From positions 1,240,001 to 1,304,000 of the forward strand of contig NZ_AP014548.1 of NCBI RefSeq assembly GCF_000831385.1: 64,000 nt of DNA, given 5' to 3'. Source of the stretch: Nonlabens marinus S1-08. GTDB lineage: Bacteria > Bacteroidota > Bacteroidia > Flavobacteriales > Flavobacteriaceae. Below the pieces are notes generated by a model. That model did no database searches and was not told where the DNA came from. It worked only from the letters and a program-made list of their open reading frames with translations. Below, piece after piece: positions 26,995-34,700 of this stretch; the first letter of the stretch is position 1, and every line of letters starts with the position of its first letter. The translations under genes were made by a program, and so were the position numbers.

Positions 26995-28737
26995 ATGAAA
27001 AAGAACATTATTTATATAAGTATTGCAGTTATCGCAGGCTTATTGGCAGGATATCTCATATTCGGAAATTCAGGAACAGAACAAAATGCTGTTAAGGATT
27101 TATCCGATATGTCAGATACCCACGACCATTCCGGCGAGTCGGAAAACCAAATGTGGACCTGCTCAATGCACCCACAGATTATGCAACCCGAACCAGGTGA
27201 CTGCCCTATATGTGGAATGGACTTGATACCTGCCGAATCTGGTGCCGATGGCCTTGCAATGAATGAGATTAAAATGACAGAGAACGCAATGGCGCTGGCC
27301 AACATTCAAACTACTATTGTGGGTAATGGCACTATGTCAGAAGACGATGGAATGATTACGCTTTCCGGCAAAATCGCGACCAACGAAGAAAACAATGCCG
27401 TACAAGCAAGCTATTTCGATGGGCGTATTGAGCGTTTGAATGTCAATTATGAAGGCCAAAAAGTAAATCGTGGTCAATTGCTGGCTACAATTTATGCGCC
27501 AAATTTGGTCGCTGCACAGCAAGAATTGCTCACAACCGCTTCATTAAAAGAATCGCAGCCTGAACTGTATAAAGCAGTGCGCAACAAATTGAAACTATGG
27601 AAACTTTCAGAAGCCCAAATTAATGCGATTGAAACTTCAGGAAAAGTGCGAGATAATTTCCCCATTTATGCCACCGTTTCAGGAACGGTTTCAGAAGTGA
27701 TGGCACGAGAAGGCGATTATGTAAAACAGGGTCAGCCCATTTTGAAAGTAAGCAATCTAAATTCGGTTTGGGCAGAATTTGATGCCTATGAAAATCAAAT
27801 TTCAAATTTAAAAGTGGGCCAGAAAATAAAGGTAGTAACCAATGCCTATGCCAATAAAGAATTTGACGCCACGGTTTCATTTATTGACCCAATATTGAAT
27901 AATGCAACGAGAACGGTTACCGTAAGAGCAACACTAAAAAACACAGATGACCTCTTTAAACCAGGAATGTTTGTAACGGGTAAACTCAAAGGGGAAATGA
28001 AGATGACCAACGAAGCGATAACAGTTCCTGCAAGCTCCGTAATGTGGACAGGCGAACGCTCATTGCTATATATAAAAACCAATCCCAACGAACCCGTTTT
28101 TGAAATGCGTGAAGTAACCATCGGAAATCGTAATGGCGAAAATTATGCTGTAACAGAGGGCTTAAAAAATGGCGATGAGATTGTGACCAACGGAACCTTT
28201 ACAGTAGACGCAGCAGCACAGCTACAAGGGAAGAAATCTATGATGAATCAGGGAAAGAAAGAGGATGCTATGATGCCAATGTCTGAAATGAAAATGGAAT
28301 TTTCAGAGAATTTTCAAAAGCAATTTAAAAAAGCCCTCAAGCCTTATTTGCAGATGAAAGATGCTTTGGTAGCGAGCGATGCAAATCAGGTTTCCGCTTT
28401 CGCGAAAGCGACATCAACATCTTTAAAATCCGTAGATATGAAAAGTCTCGGTAGTATGGAACAATCACATATAAAGAAAAGTATTGAAATGCTCGATGCC
28501 ATTGCAGCGAACGACAATCTGGAAAATCAACGTGACCATTTTGTGATATTAAATGAAAATATGGTGCCCATTGCGATGAGTGTAAATGGAACTGACGCGA
28601 TACTATACGTTCAGAAATGCCCAATGGCAAATAATAATAAAGGCGCAGTTTGGCTAAGCACGGAAGAAGAAATTCGTAACCCCTATTATGGCGATGCGAT
28701 GCTCACGTGTGGTAGTGTGATTGAGGAAATTAAGTAG
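26995..28737 (+). CDS. cusB: CusB-type RND periplasmic adaptor with HMBD and DUF3347 domains
   Basis: 580 aa. After a signal anchor, a heavy-metal-binding domain occupies ~53-80 (TCSMHPQIMQPEPGDCPICG). The membrane-fusion core (barrel-sandwich hybrid, alpha hairpin, beta-barrel) spans about 110-410. An Ala/Met-rich linker leads to a C-terminal DUF3347 domain (about 440-580) ending NPYYGDAMLTCG. It bridges CusA and TolC and probably hands over Cu(I) via its added domains. It is separated from cusA by ~15 kb, an unusual arrangement for the complex. A perfect CGCTTTCGCGAAAGCG lies at 28395. Last gene of the copper block, followed by a terminator. Confidence 0.92.
   Translation: MKKNIIYISIAVIAGLLAGYLIFGNSGTEQNAVKDLSDMSDTHDHSGESENQMWTCSMHPQIMQPEPGDCPICGMDLIPAESGADGLAMNEIKMTENAMALANIQTTIVGNGTMSEDDGMITLSGKIATNEENNAVQASYFDGRIERLNVNYEGQKVNRGQLLATIYAPNLVAAQQELLTTASLKESQPELYKAVRNKLKLWKLSEAQINAIETSGKVRDNFPIYATVSGTVSEVMAREGDYVKQGQPILKVSNLNSVWAEFDAYENQISNLKVGQKIKVVTNAYANKEFDATVSFIDPILNNATRTVTVRATLKNTDDLFKPGMFVTGKLKGEMKMTNEAITVPASSVMWTGERSLLYIKTNPNEPVFEMREVTIGNRNGENYAVTEGLKNGDEIVTNGTFTVDAAAQLQGKKSMMNQGKKEDAMMPMSEMKMEFSENFQKQFKKALKPYLQMKDALVASDANQVSAFAKATSTSLKSVDMKSLGSMEQSHIKKSIEMLDAIAANDNLENQRDHFVILNENMVPIAMSVNGTDAILYVQKCPMANNNKGAVWLSTEEEIRNPYYGDAMLTCGSVIEEIK
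28395..28410. repeat. In-frame 16-bp palindrome CGCTTTCGCGAAAGCG (copy in cusB)
   Basis: Perfect copy within the DUF3347 part of CusB, encoding SAFAKA between two helices. Same element as at 9513 and 42025. Confidence 0.85.
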
Positions 28738-28805
28738 TTTTATTCCTTTAGTATTTTAAGAAGCTAAATACCGAAAACCTTTAAGATACTTTTCAATTTT
28801 TTTAT

Positions 28806-28833
28806 AACCCCTTTCGATAGAGAGGGGTTTATT
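28806..28833 (+). terminator. Terminator closing the copper operon
   Basis: Stem AACCCCTTTC / GAGAGGGGTT (one G-U pair) with loop GATA, 70 bp after the cusB stop. The T run after the stem is weak (TTTATTAT), so it is a plausible rather than strong intrinsic terminator. Confidence 0.6.
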
Positions 28834-28856
28834 ATCATACAATATACCCGCAAATT

Positions 28857-29002
28857 AAACTCGTAAAATACTTCCATCAAAAGACTACGGCATAAAGCCA
28901 TCGCTTCTGCCACTACTCATTTATTCCGTTTCCTTTTGAGCCAAGATTTTATCTTCCGTTTGGTTTCTGCTCAAATATTGTTTAATCAAAAATTTGAGTA
29001 TT
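28857..29002 (+). repeat. Duplicated leader, copy A (upstream of the ParB-like gene)
   Basis: About 146 bp directly upstream of the ParB-like start codon that recurs at 30903-31046. Conserved blocks are AAACTCGTAAAATAC, ATCAAAAGACTACGGCATA, TTTATTCCGTTTCCTTTTGAG, CTTCCGTTTGG and CTGCTCAAATATTGTTTAAT. GGCATAAAGCC can form a small hairpin and TTCCGTTT occurs twice. It is probably a shared promoter/leader that coordinates the two ICE transcription units. Confidence 0.7.
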
Positions 29003-30790
29003 ATGACAACAAAAGCGAGTACCACAAAGAAGCGCAGTAGAGCAAAAGCAACTACAAAAAAAGAAGTAAATGGAAAGAAATTATCCGTACTTCAAATTCA
29101 GAACTTACCATTGGGCAAAATCAAAACTGACCCAGAACAACCAAGAAAGACTTTCAACAAAGATGCATTACAGCAACTTTCTGAGAGTATCGAAGAGCAC
29201 GGTGTATTGCAGCCAATCACGGTAAGGCAACTAAATGGCCATTATGTCATCGTGATGGGCGAACGCCGATATCGTGCAAGCAAACTGGCTGGAAAAAAGA
29301 CCATACCCTGCATCGTGAGGACTTATCAAAACAATGATGTTTTGGAAGTTCAAATCATCGAGAACCTGCAACGACAGGATGTAGAACCTACCGAGGAAGC
29401 TGAGGCAATTGCCTATCTAAGCGAGAAATATGCGCCAACAGAAATTGCCAAACGATTGGGTAGAACGGATAACTTTATCAGACAACGCTTAAAATTGGCA
29501 GGTTTGATTGAAGGTTTCAAACACTTTGTCCGCAACGGCGAAATGACCATTTCATTGGGTGTTGGTGTCGCACTTTTTGAACCAGAGGAACAACAGATGA
29601 TGTTGGAAACGATGGGCGAAGATTTTAATGCACACCAAATTAACAGGATGATAAAAGACCAAACCTATGATTTGGAAAAGGCATCTTTCGATGTAGCTGA
29701 TAAGAAATTAGTGCCGAAAGCAGGCTCTTGTGTAGAATGTCCGTTCAATGCAGCCAATCAAGGCAATCTGTTCGGCGAGGGTAAAATGGTCTGCACAAAA
29801 TCAGCTTGTTTTGAAACGAAGAAAAGTAAATCATTCTTGAACCTGATTGAGAAATCCAAGAAAGAGAATATTCTACTGATTCCTGAAATTAGACAGTATT
29901 GGGCAGATAACGAAAACAATCAGCTTATTATTTCACAGTTGGAAAAAAATGGCTTGAAGGTCTATCTACTGGATGATGTTGAAATAATCGAAGAACCAAT
30001 TAAGCCGACAATCGAGGCCATTAAGATAGAATATCAACATTACGATTATTCTGAAGACGAATTGAAAGCTGAGCTTAAGGAAGCCATTGAGAACTACGAA
30101 GAAGAGTTGAAAAATTACAATTCGGCAACTGACAATGGATTTGGAAACGGCATCGTGTTCCATCCTGAGACCTACCAAAACAAAGAAGTGTTTGTAAAGA
30201 TAATCGAGAAATCAAAAGATAAATCGAGTGATTATTCAGCACCATTGGCCAATAGAAAAATGGCAGATTGTACACCTGAAGAACAAATCGTGAAAATCAA
30301 CGAAAGGGAAATCCGTAAGAAGCAAATAGAGAACAACAAGCAGTTTGAAGAAGTGGTACAGATGATTCGTGAGACGGATTATATCGATACCAAAAAAACG
30401 CTTTCGGTAGATGAAATGGTTGCGTTTTCAATTTCGCTGTTTGAAAATAATGTGGATTATACAGCGCAGCAAAAGTATTTTTCAAAACTCTTAGGTGATA
30501 CATCAAAAATGACCAGAGTAGAAACCGTGGCGCATTTTAAGAAGAATTTCAAAAAAGAAATCTTCCACAAATTGATTCGCTATATACTTACAAAGCAAGT
30601 GCATTTTGGCGAAAGCAATCACATAAATAACTTGACAAACATTTCATTCTTCAATGCAATACAAGGATATTATAAGTCTAAGATTGATAGTATTGCAAAA
30701 GAATACTTGGTAGAAAGAGACAAGCGTGAAGCACGTTTGAAAGAGCGCATCACAGTTCTTGAAAAGAAAATTCAGGAACTCAACGATTAG
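29003..30790 (+). CDS. Large ParB/RepB/Spo0J-family protein (ICE-encoded)
   Basis: 595 aa from ATG 29003; a TTG nine bases upstream is possible. Residues ~30-125 form the ParB N-terminal domain with DPEQPRKTF, GVLQPITVR, GERRYRASKLAG and IIENLQRQDVEP. The central helix-turn-helix (TEIAKRLGRTDNFIRQRLKL) follows. The C-terminal ~370 residues contain a CVECPFN...C...C cluster and a long charged coil ending in the helix KERITVLEKKIQEL. It is roughly twice the size of chromosomal ParB, and no parA is adjacent. ParB-like proteins of this kind head the plus-strand operon of flavobacterial ICEs. Maintenance or regulation is likely but not shown. Confidence 0.85.
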   Translation: MTTKASTTKKRSRAKATTKKEVNGKKLSVLQIQNLPLGKIKTDPEQPRKTFNKDALQQLSESIEEHGVLQPITVRQLNGHYVIVMGERRYRASKLAGKKTIPCIVRTYQNNDVLEVQIIENLQRQDVEPTEEAEAIAYLSEKYAPTEIAKRLGRTDNFIRQRLKLAGLIEGFKHFVRNGEMTISLGVGVALFEPEEQQMMLETMGEDFNAHQINRMIKDQTYDLEKASFDVADKKLVPKAGSCVECPFNAANQGNLFGEGKMVCTKSACFETKKSKSFLNLIEKSKKENILLIPEIRQYWADNENNQLIISQLEKNGLKVYLLDDVEIIEEPIKPTIEAIKIEYQHYDYSEDELKAELKEAIENYEEELKNYNSATDNGFGNGIVFHPETYQNKEVFVKIIEKSKDKSSDYSAPLANRKMADCTPEEQIVKINEREIRKKQIENNKQFEEVVQMIRETDYIDTKKTLSVDEMVAFSISLFENNVDYTAQQKYFSKLLGDTSKMTRVETVAHFKKNFKKEIFHKLIRYILTKQVHFGESNHINNLTNISFFNAIQGYYKSKIDSIAKEYLVERDKREARLKERITVLEKKIQELND

Positions 30791-30803
30791 CTTTTGTTGT
30801 TTG

Positions 30804-30840
30804 AAGAAGGGTCGTCATTCGTGCTGGCCCTTTTTCTTTT
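30804..30840 (+). terminator. Intrinsic terminator after the ParB-like gene
   Basis: Stem AAGGGTC / GGCCCTT with a 12-nt loop is followed by TTTCTTTTTTT, 15 bp past the stop codon. Confidence 0.75.
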
Positions 30841-30902
30841 TTTAGTGCCTAAAAGAATGGATTTGCAAGGAAGGGTTATCAATCAATAGTTGGCGCAAAG
30901 GT

Positions 30903-31046
30903 AAACTCGTAAAATACACCCATCAAAAGACTACGGCATAAAGCCATCTCACCGTCCTACGCCTATTTATTCCGTTTCCTTTTGAGCTGAGATTTTAGCT
31001 TCCGTTTGGGTACTGCTCAAATATTGTTTAATCAAAATATATCATT
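30903..31046 (+). repeat. Duplicated leader, copy B (upstream of the 53-aa gene)
   Basis: About 144 bp matching 28857-29002 in the same order and ending at the next start codon. The blocks are near-identical; differences cluster around 30951-30970 and in the last 10 bases. The position relative to a start codon is conserved in both copies. Confidence 0.7.
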
Positions 31047-31208
31047 ATGAAACGAATATCCGAAAAACCTAAAATTTCGCCACAAGAGGCTGAAATACAT
31101 TATCAATCGAGTAAAGAAAACTACACTATTGAAAGTGCTGAAAGCCATCTGGCTTATTACAGGGAAAAGCATCCAATCTATTATGCGGTGTTATTACAAA
31201 ATGTTTAA
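31047..31208 (+). CDS. Small ICE protein of unknown function (53 aa)
   Basis: ATG 31047 to TAA 31208, reading MKRISEKPKISPQEAEIHYQ and a soluble, helix-prone remainder rich in Glu, Ser and Tyr (NYTIESAESHLAYYREKHP). It has its own copy of the duplicated leader and lies 17 bp upstream of the DUF932 gene, so it is probably the first gene of that operon. No family is recognised. Confidence comes from clean coding composition and the leader. Confidence 0.65.
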   Translation: MKRISEKPKISPQEAEIHYQSSKENYTIESAESHLAYYREKHPIYYAVLLQNV

Positions 31209-31225
31209 CCTAAAATTCAAAAGCT

Positions 31226-32062
31226 ATGTATTTACAAAATTTGCAACAGGATGAAATCTTCGTTCCATCAGAAATGAAATCCTTAAAAAGCCTGACACAG
31301 ATGGAATCCCGAAGAGGGCTTGAAAATGCCATCATCTCAAATGGCAAAATCGTGAATGTCGTTTCGAACAGCTATGGCCATATTCCAAATCAACTGTTTT
31401 TCAAGAAAGCCGAGGAAATGCTGACCGATGCACATCTGAATTTTCACAAGCGCACCATAAATAAAAATGATAGGTCTTTCATTACCGACTTTATCATAGA
31501 CGATAAAAGCCAATTTACGGTCAAGAATGATAAAGACCTGATTCTGCCAATGCTTCGGTTTAAGAACTCGTATGATGGTAGCGAAAAGACCTCTGGCCAC
31601 TTCGGATTTTACAGAGAAGTATGTTCCAATGGTCTGCACGTTTCACAAGCTGAAATTGAATTTTCCATCAAGCACAGTAAGAACAATACACACCTCATTA
31701 TGCCGAGGTTGAATAATTTGTTTGATAAATTTCTTGATAACGAGTTCTATACCATTACTAAGAAATTCGATAAGATGAAGGAATTTAAAATCATCGACAC
31801 ACAGGAATTTGTAAAAGCCATTCTCGATAAAACAAAACTTTTTAGATACGAATGTAGCGACAAGAACAGCGACCCTTCAAAAAAGTCTCGTGAAGTCATT
31901 GAAATATTGAACTACGAAGCCTTGTTGCTTAATGAAGAACCGAATCTTTGGCTGGGTTACAATGCCTTTAATTCTATACTTCATAATGTATTGAAGAAAA
32001 GCTTCGGCCAACAAGAACGGTTGGATAAAAAGCTGTTTGATGAAGTCTATGCTATGGCATAA
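31226..32062 (+). CDS. DUF932 domain protein
   Basis: 278 aa matching the DUF932 (phage/plasmid-like, LGT_TIGR03299-related) pattern: the central GHFGFYREVCSNGLHV motif and the C-terminal LGYNAFNSILHNV helix. There is no signal peptide or membrane helix. DUF932 proteins are typical of mobile elements of Bacteroidetes and other phyla and lie in their maintenance region; the biochemical role is unknown. It follows the 53-aa gene. Confidence 0.85.
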   Translation: MYLQNLQQDEIFVPSEMKSLKSLTQMESRRGLENAIISNGKIVNVVSNSYGHIPNQLFFKKAEEMLTDAHLNFHKRTINKNDRSFITDFIIDDKSQFTVKNDKDLILPMLRFKNSYDGSEKTSGHFGFYREVCSNGLHVSQAEIEFSIKHSKNNTHLIMPRLNNLFDKFLDNEFYTITKKFDKMKEFKIIDTQEFVKAILDKTKLFRYECSDKNSDPSKKSREVIEILNYEALLLNEEPNLWLGYNAFNSILHNVLKKSFGQQERLDKKLFDEVYAMA

Positions 32063-32850
32063 ATTAAATAAAGGTTTGTCCAGTACCTTAAACTGGATGA
32101 CTAAATATATCATAAGCATTTACTTTCCCACTCAGCACATTCCCCTTCATTCCACGTCTGCCTGCCGAAAAAAGCAGGCAACCACTTCATTTCGGGAAAA
32201 GAGCTTCACTACAAATATCTTGGACACAATTCCCAATTTCAGCTTTCCATTCCGTTAACCCTTCCCGATGCTCTGGGAAGGAACACTTCATTCCCGAGCC
32301 AAAATTGTGAATTAAGTCCGCTTTCTCATCGGAAAGCCATCACTTCGGTTTTCTTAACAGGATTTTCGGCGCGGTCTTCTTGAGCCCTCACTCGAAAATC
32401 CTTAAAAACCGAACCGCTGTCTTACACATTTTAAGGGGTTTATAATGGATAAAGCCTTTGTTGTTTTTCGGGTCGTCGAAAAACAGGCACGACATAACCA
32501 ATTCTACACCTGCCCGTCCGGTCAGGCGGGTTAAACCCAGCTACTCATTTCGCTTAACTGTCGGTACGCTCAAATCGTAACCTGATTTAAAAGAATTGCT
32601 AATGCCCTTATGGAACTTGTCAAGACTGTACAAAGTTTTAGTGAAAAATAAGGTATCTACTTCCTTGAAAATGCGAGCATTTTACTACGTCGCAAACACA
32701 CCTGATTTATTCCCTAAAAGTCTTGACAAAACCCACTATATCCATTGTGCGATGCACGAAAGAAAAGAACAAACACCCCTTAAAATTTAATCTGAATTGA
32801 AAAGGGAAATATTAATCAAGCCTATAAAGGGCATTTAAAACCATTTAGTT
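32063..32850. other. Long non-coding spacer with three inverted repeats
   Basis: 788 bp without a convincing gene; a 64-codon plus-strand frame at 32596 has no coding character. Structures seen are the hairpin TGCCTGC/GCAGGCA (32159-32180, 8-nt loop), the hairpin CCTTCCC/GGGAAGG (32260-32281, 8-nt loop) and a perfect 11-bp inverted repeat TTGTCAAGACT (32617-32627) / AGTCTTGACAA (32719-32729) with 91 bp between arms. The segment separates DUF932 from ssb and may hold a structured RNA, a replication or transfer site, or degraded DNA. Confidence 0.45.
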
Positions 32851-33195
32851 ATGAGTACTATTAGAAATCACGTACAGTTGATTGGAAACGTTGGTCAAGA
32901 GCCAACCATTACGAACCTTGAAAGCGGTAAGAAAGTAGCCCGCTTCTCACTCGCCACGAACGAGTATTACAAAGACAGCAAAGGCGAAAAGCAAACGGAC
33001 ACCAACTGGCATACCGTAGTGGCTTGGGGCAAGACCGCTGAAATCGTTGAGAAATATGTCGAAAAAGGCAAAGAAGTTGGGATTACGGGAAAACTAAAGA
33101 CCCGAACCTACACCACCGACGATGGAAACCAACGCTATGTTACCGAAGTGGTAGCCGATGAAATCCTTTTGCTTGGAAGTAAAAACGACAAGTAA
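32851..33195 (+). CDS. ssb: Single-stranded DNA-binding protein
   Basis: 114 aa. The OB-fold SSB signature is complete: NHVQLIGNVGQEPTI at the N-terminus, KVARFSLATNEYYKD, and TDTNWHTVVAWGKTAEIVEKYV. It then ends shortly after the fold, lacking the long acidic C-terminal tail of chromosomal SSB (usual DDDIPF). It is therefore the mobile-element type, protecting the transferred single strand during conjugation. A terminator follows immediately. Confidence 0.95.
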   Translation: MSTIRNHVQLIGNVGQEPTITNLESGKKVARFSLATNEYYKDSKGEKQTDTNWHTVVAWGKTAEIVEKYVEKGKEVGITGKLKTRTYTTDDGNQRYVTEVVADEILLLGSKNDK

Positions 33196-33206
33196 TCTTT
33201 AAAATT

Positions 33207-33245
33207 AAAGAGGGCGTTCCTCTGGAAAGTTGCGCCCTCTTTTTC
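33207..33245 (+). terminator. Intrinsic terminator after ssb
   Basis: A perfect 10-bp stem AAAGAGGGCG / CGCCCTCTTT with a 16-nt loop, followed by T residues, 12 bp after the stop codon. Confidence 0.85.
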
Positions 33246-33274
33246 ATTATTAATTCCATAAAACAGAAATCACA

Positions 33275-33655
33275 ATGAAAGCACAAGTTAACGAAATTAA
33301 AGAGCGGTTGCAATATTTCAATGGAACAGAAATGTTCTATCAAATCCCGCTATTGAAAACACGATTTACAGACGGGTTGAAATACCTTTCGGAAGTTGCC
33401 GAATGTTTTTGGCTTATTACGGATGCTTCCGTAATTGCGAAAAGTCTGATGAACCGAAGCGAATTTATCACTATCGATTTTAAAAGATTGCCCGAAGAAA
33501 AACAGGATTATTCGGGTTACGAAGCCGAGATAATTTATAGTGATGGCAACGATACTATTTTGGAAAAACACGGTTATCGTGCCACCGATTTTCCGCTCGA
33601 TGAACTGCGGTTGTTTTTTGTAAATGATACGCTGATGCTACCAAGTGAATATTAA
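33275..33655 (+). CDS. DUF6876 family protein
   Basis: 126 aa. It has the conserved pattern of a small ICE-associated family: LQYFNGTEMFYQIPLLKTRFTDG, a WLITDAS section and the C-terminal FPLDELRLFFVNDTLMLPSEY. This family is annotated as DUF6876 in Bacteroidetes mobile elements, always near ssb and mobilisation genes. It appears to be a soluble cytosolic protein. The role is unknown; anti-defence or regulatory activity would be guesswork. Confidence 0.8.
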   Translation: MKAQVNEIKERLQYFNGTEMFYQIPLLKTRFTDGLKYLSEVAECFWLITDASVIAKSLMNRSEFITIDFKRLPEEKQDYSGYEAEIIYSDGNDTILEKHGYRATDFPLDELRLFFVNDTLMLPSEY

Positions 33656-33666
33656 AATCTTCAGCT

Positions 33667-33864
33667 ATGGTATATCTCAATTTTACAGACTTGAGCGAAG
33701 AGGCTCAAAACCGACTTTTGGAAACGTCCAAAGAAGATGTGAAACGAAAATTTGGGGATAGCATTCGCAAATACGTAAAGGAAAATTATGGCTGTTTTGA
33801 AACGATAATTGAAGAGGAAGCACTTCGGAATTTATATTCCTACACCTACGTTTTCAATATATAA
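33667..33864 (+). CDS. Small hypothetical ICE protein (65 aa)
   Basis: 65 aa, 11 bp after the DUF6876 gene and followed by a terminator, so part of a two-gene unit. The sequence is mostly helical and acidic (LSEEAQNRLLETSKEDVKRKF) with a C-terminal Tyr/aromatic tail. I do not recognise a family. The close spacing and clean frame argue that it is real. Confidence 0.65.
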   Translation: MVYLNFTDLSEEAQNRLLETSKEDVKRKFGDSIRKYVKENYGCFETIIEEEALRNLYSYTYVFNI

Positions 33865-33886
33865 TTTTCGGCAAAATTGAACCAAG

Positions 33887-33914
33887 CACCTCTAAAATTT
33901 TAGGGGTGTTTTTT
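33887..33914 (+). terminator. Intrinsic terminator after the DUF6876 operon
   Basis: CACCTCTAAAA pairs with TTTTAGGGGTG (one G-U), followed by TTTTTTG, 23 bp past the stop codon. Confidence 0.8.
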
Positions 33915-34309
33915 GTGTGTAATTAATTCTGTATCAAGAAAAAATCACTATCTTTATTTCGCTGAAATTCAGCATTCAAATTAAAGTAGGGTTATCCACT
34001 TTTCGACTTTCGCCGATAGCCTTGCACATCGAAAAATAACATATCGGAAAATCATTTTCTCTGAAAATGGCAATCGGCTTTTTAGCCGGATTGTATGGAT
34101 TTTTGTCACGCTTGCGCGTGGCGAAAAGGAATAGCAAGAGGGTAACGGGCTGCGCCGCGTTACATATTCCATTTTCGTTTTAATCCATTGATTTTTAATT
34201 ACTTAAAATCAAACAGGATTTAAAATTTCCAACAATTTGCGTCAAATGGTCTTGAAACACCAGTAAACAGGGATGGATTTACGTCAAATCTTTAAAAAGG
34301 CGAAAGGAA
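33915..34309. other. Spacer before the mobilisation genes, candidate oriT
   Basis: About 395 bp without a gene. It contains GTAACG/CGTTAC (34142-34163) and CACGC/GCGTG (near 34098-34111) inverted repeats. Two direct repeats follow, TTTGCGTCAAAT (34236-34247) and TTTACGTCAAAT (34278-34289), 42 bp centre to centre, ending 20 bp before the BfmA-like gene. Transfer origins normally lie directly upstream of mobilisation genes in these elements, which makes this the best oriT candidate in the window. The nick site cannot be read. Confidence 0.45.
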
Positions 34310-34690
34310 ATGGATTCATTTATCACTATCAGGTTCAAACGAAAAACGGCCAAGCGGTTTCAAGAATTTTCAAAAATGCACTTTAAAACGCACACCGAAG
34401 CGATGGAAAACATCCTCGATTTTTTCCTCTATAACGAGATTTCCCCAAAGGAAAAATTAGGACCAACGGGGCGAACCATCGAAGCGAAATTGCTCAAAAG
34501 AATCAATGCGGTCATCGCCATAATGCGTGATGTAGAAAAGACCCAAACCAAACCTACGGTCGCAATGTTGCAATCCCTTTTTGTGATAGACGAACCCAAC
34601 AAAAAACCATTGATAGTTGAAAAGAAATATGCCGAGGAAAAGAAAGAAGTGCGCTTTCGCGAAAAGCGAAATCTAAAAAACGAACTCTAA
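34310..34690 (+). CDS. BfmA/BtgA-family mobilization protein
   Basis: 126 aa, basic. An N-terminal ribbon-helix-helix-like part (SFITIRFKRKTAKRFQEFSK) is followed by helices including TGRTIEAKLLKRINAVIAIMRDVEKTQ. It matches the small accessory mobilisation proteins (BfmA, BtgA) encoded upstream of relaxases on Bacteroidetes mobile elements, which bind oriT DNA. It is 10 bp from the relaxase gene. The tail contains a one-insertion copy of the CGCTTTCGCGAAAGCG palindrome (34652, encoding RFREK). Confidence 0.85.
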   Translation: MDSFITIRFKRKTAKRFQEFSKMHFKTHTEAMENILDFFLYNEISPKEKLGPTGRTIEAKLLKRINAVIAIMRDVEKTQTKPTVAMLQSLFVIDEPNKKPLIVEKKYAEEKKEVRFREKRNLKNEL

Positions 34691-34700
34691 TATTCGAGCT

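Noticed and set aside
32596..32790. 64-codon plus-strand frame
   Set aside because: No family, mixed composition, and it covers one arm of an inverted repeat; treated as non-coding.
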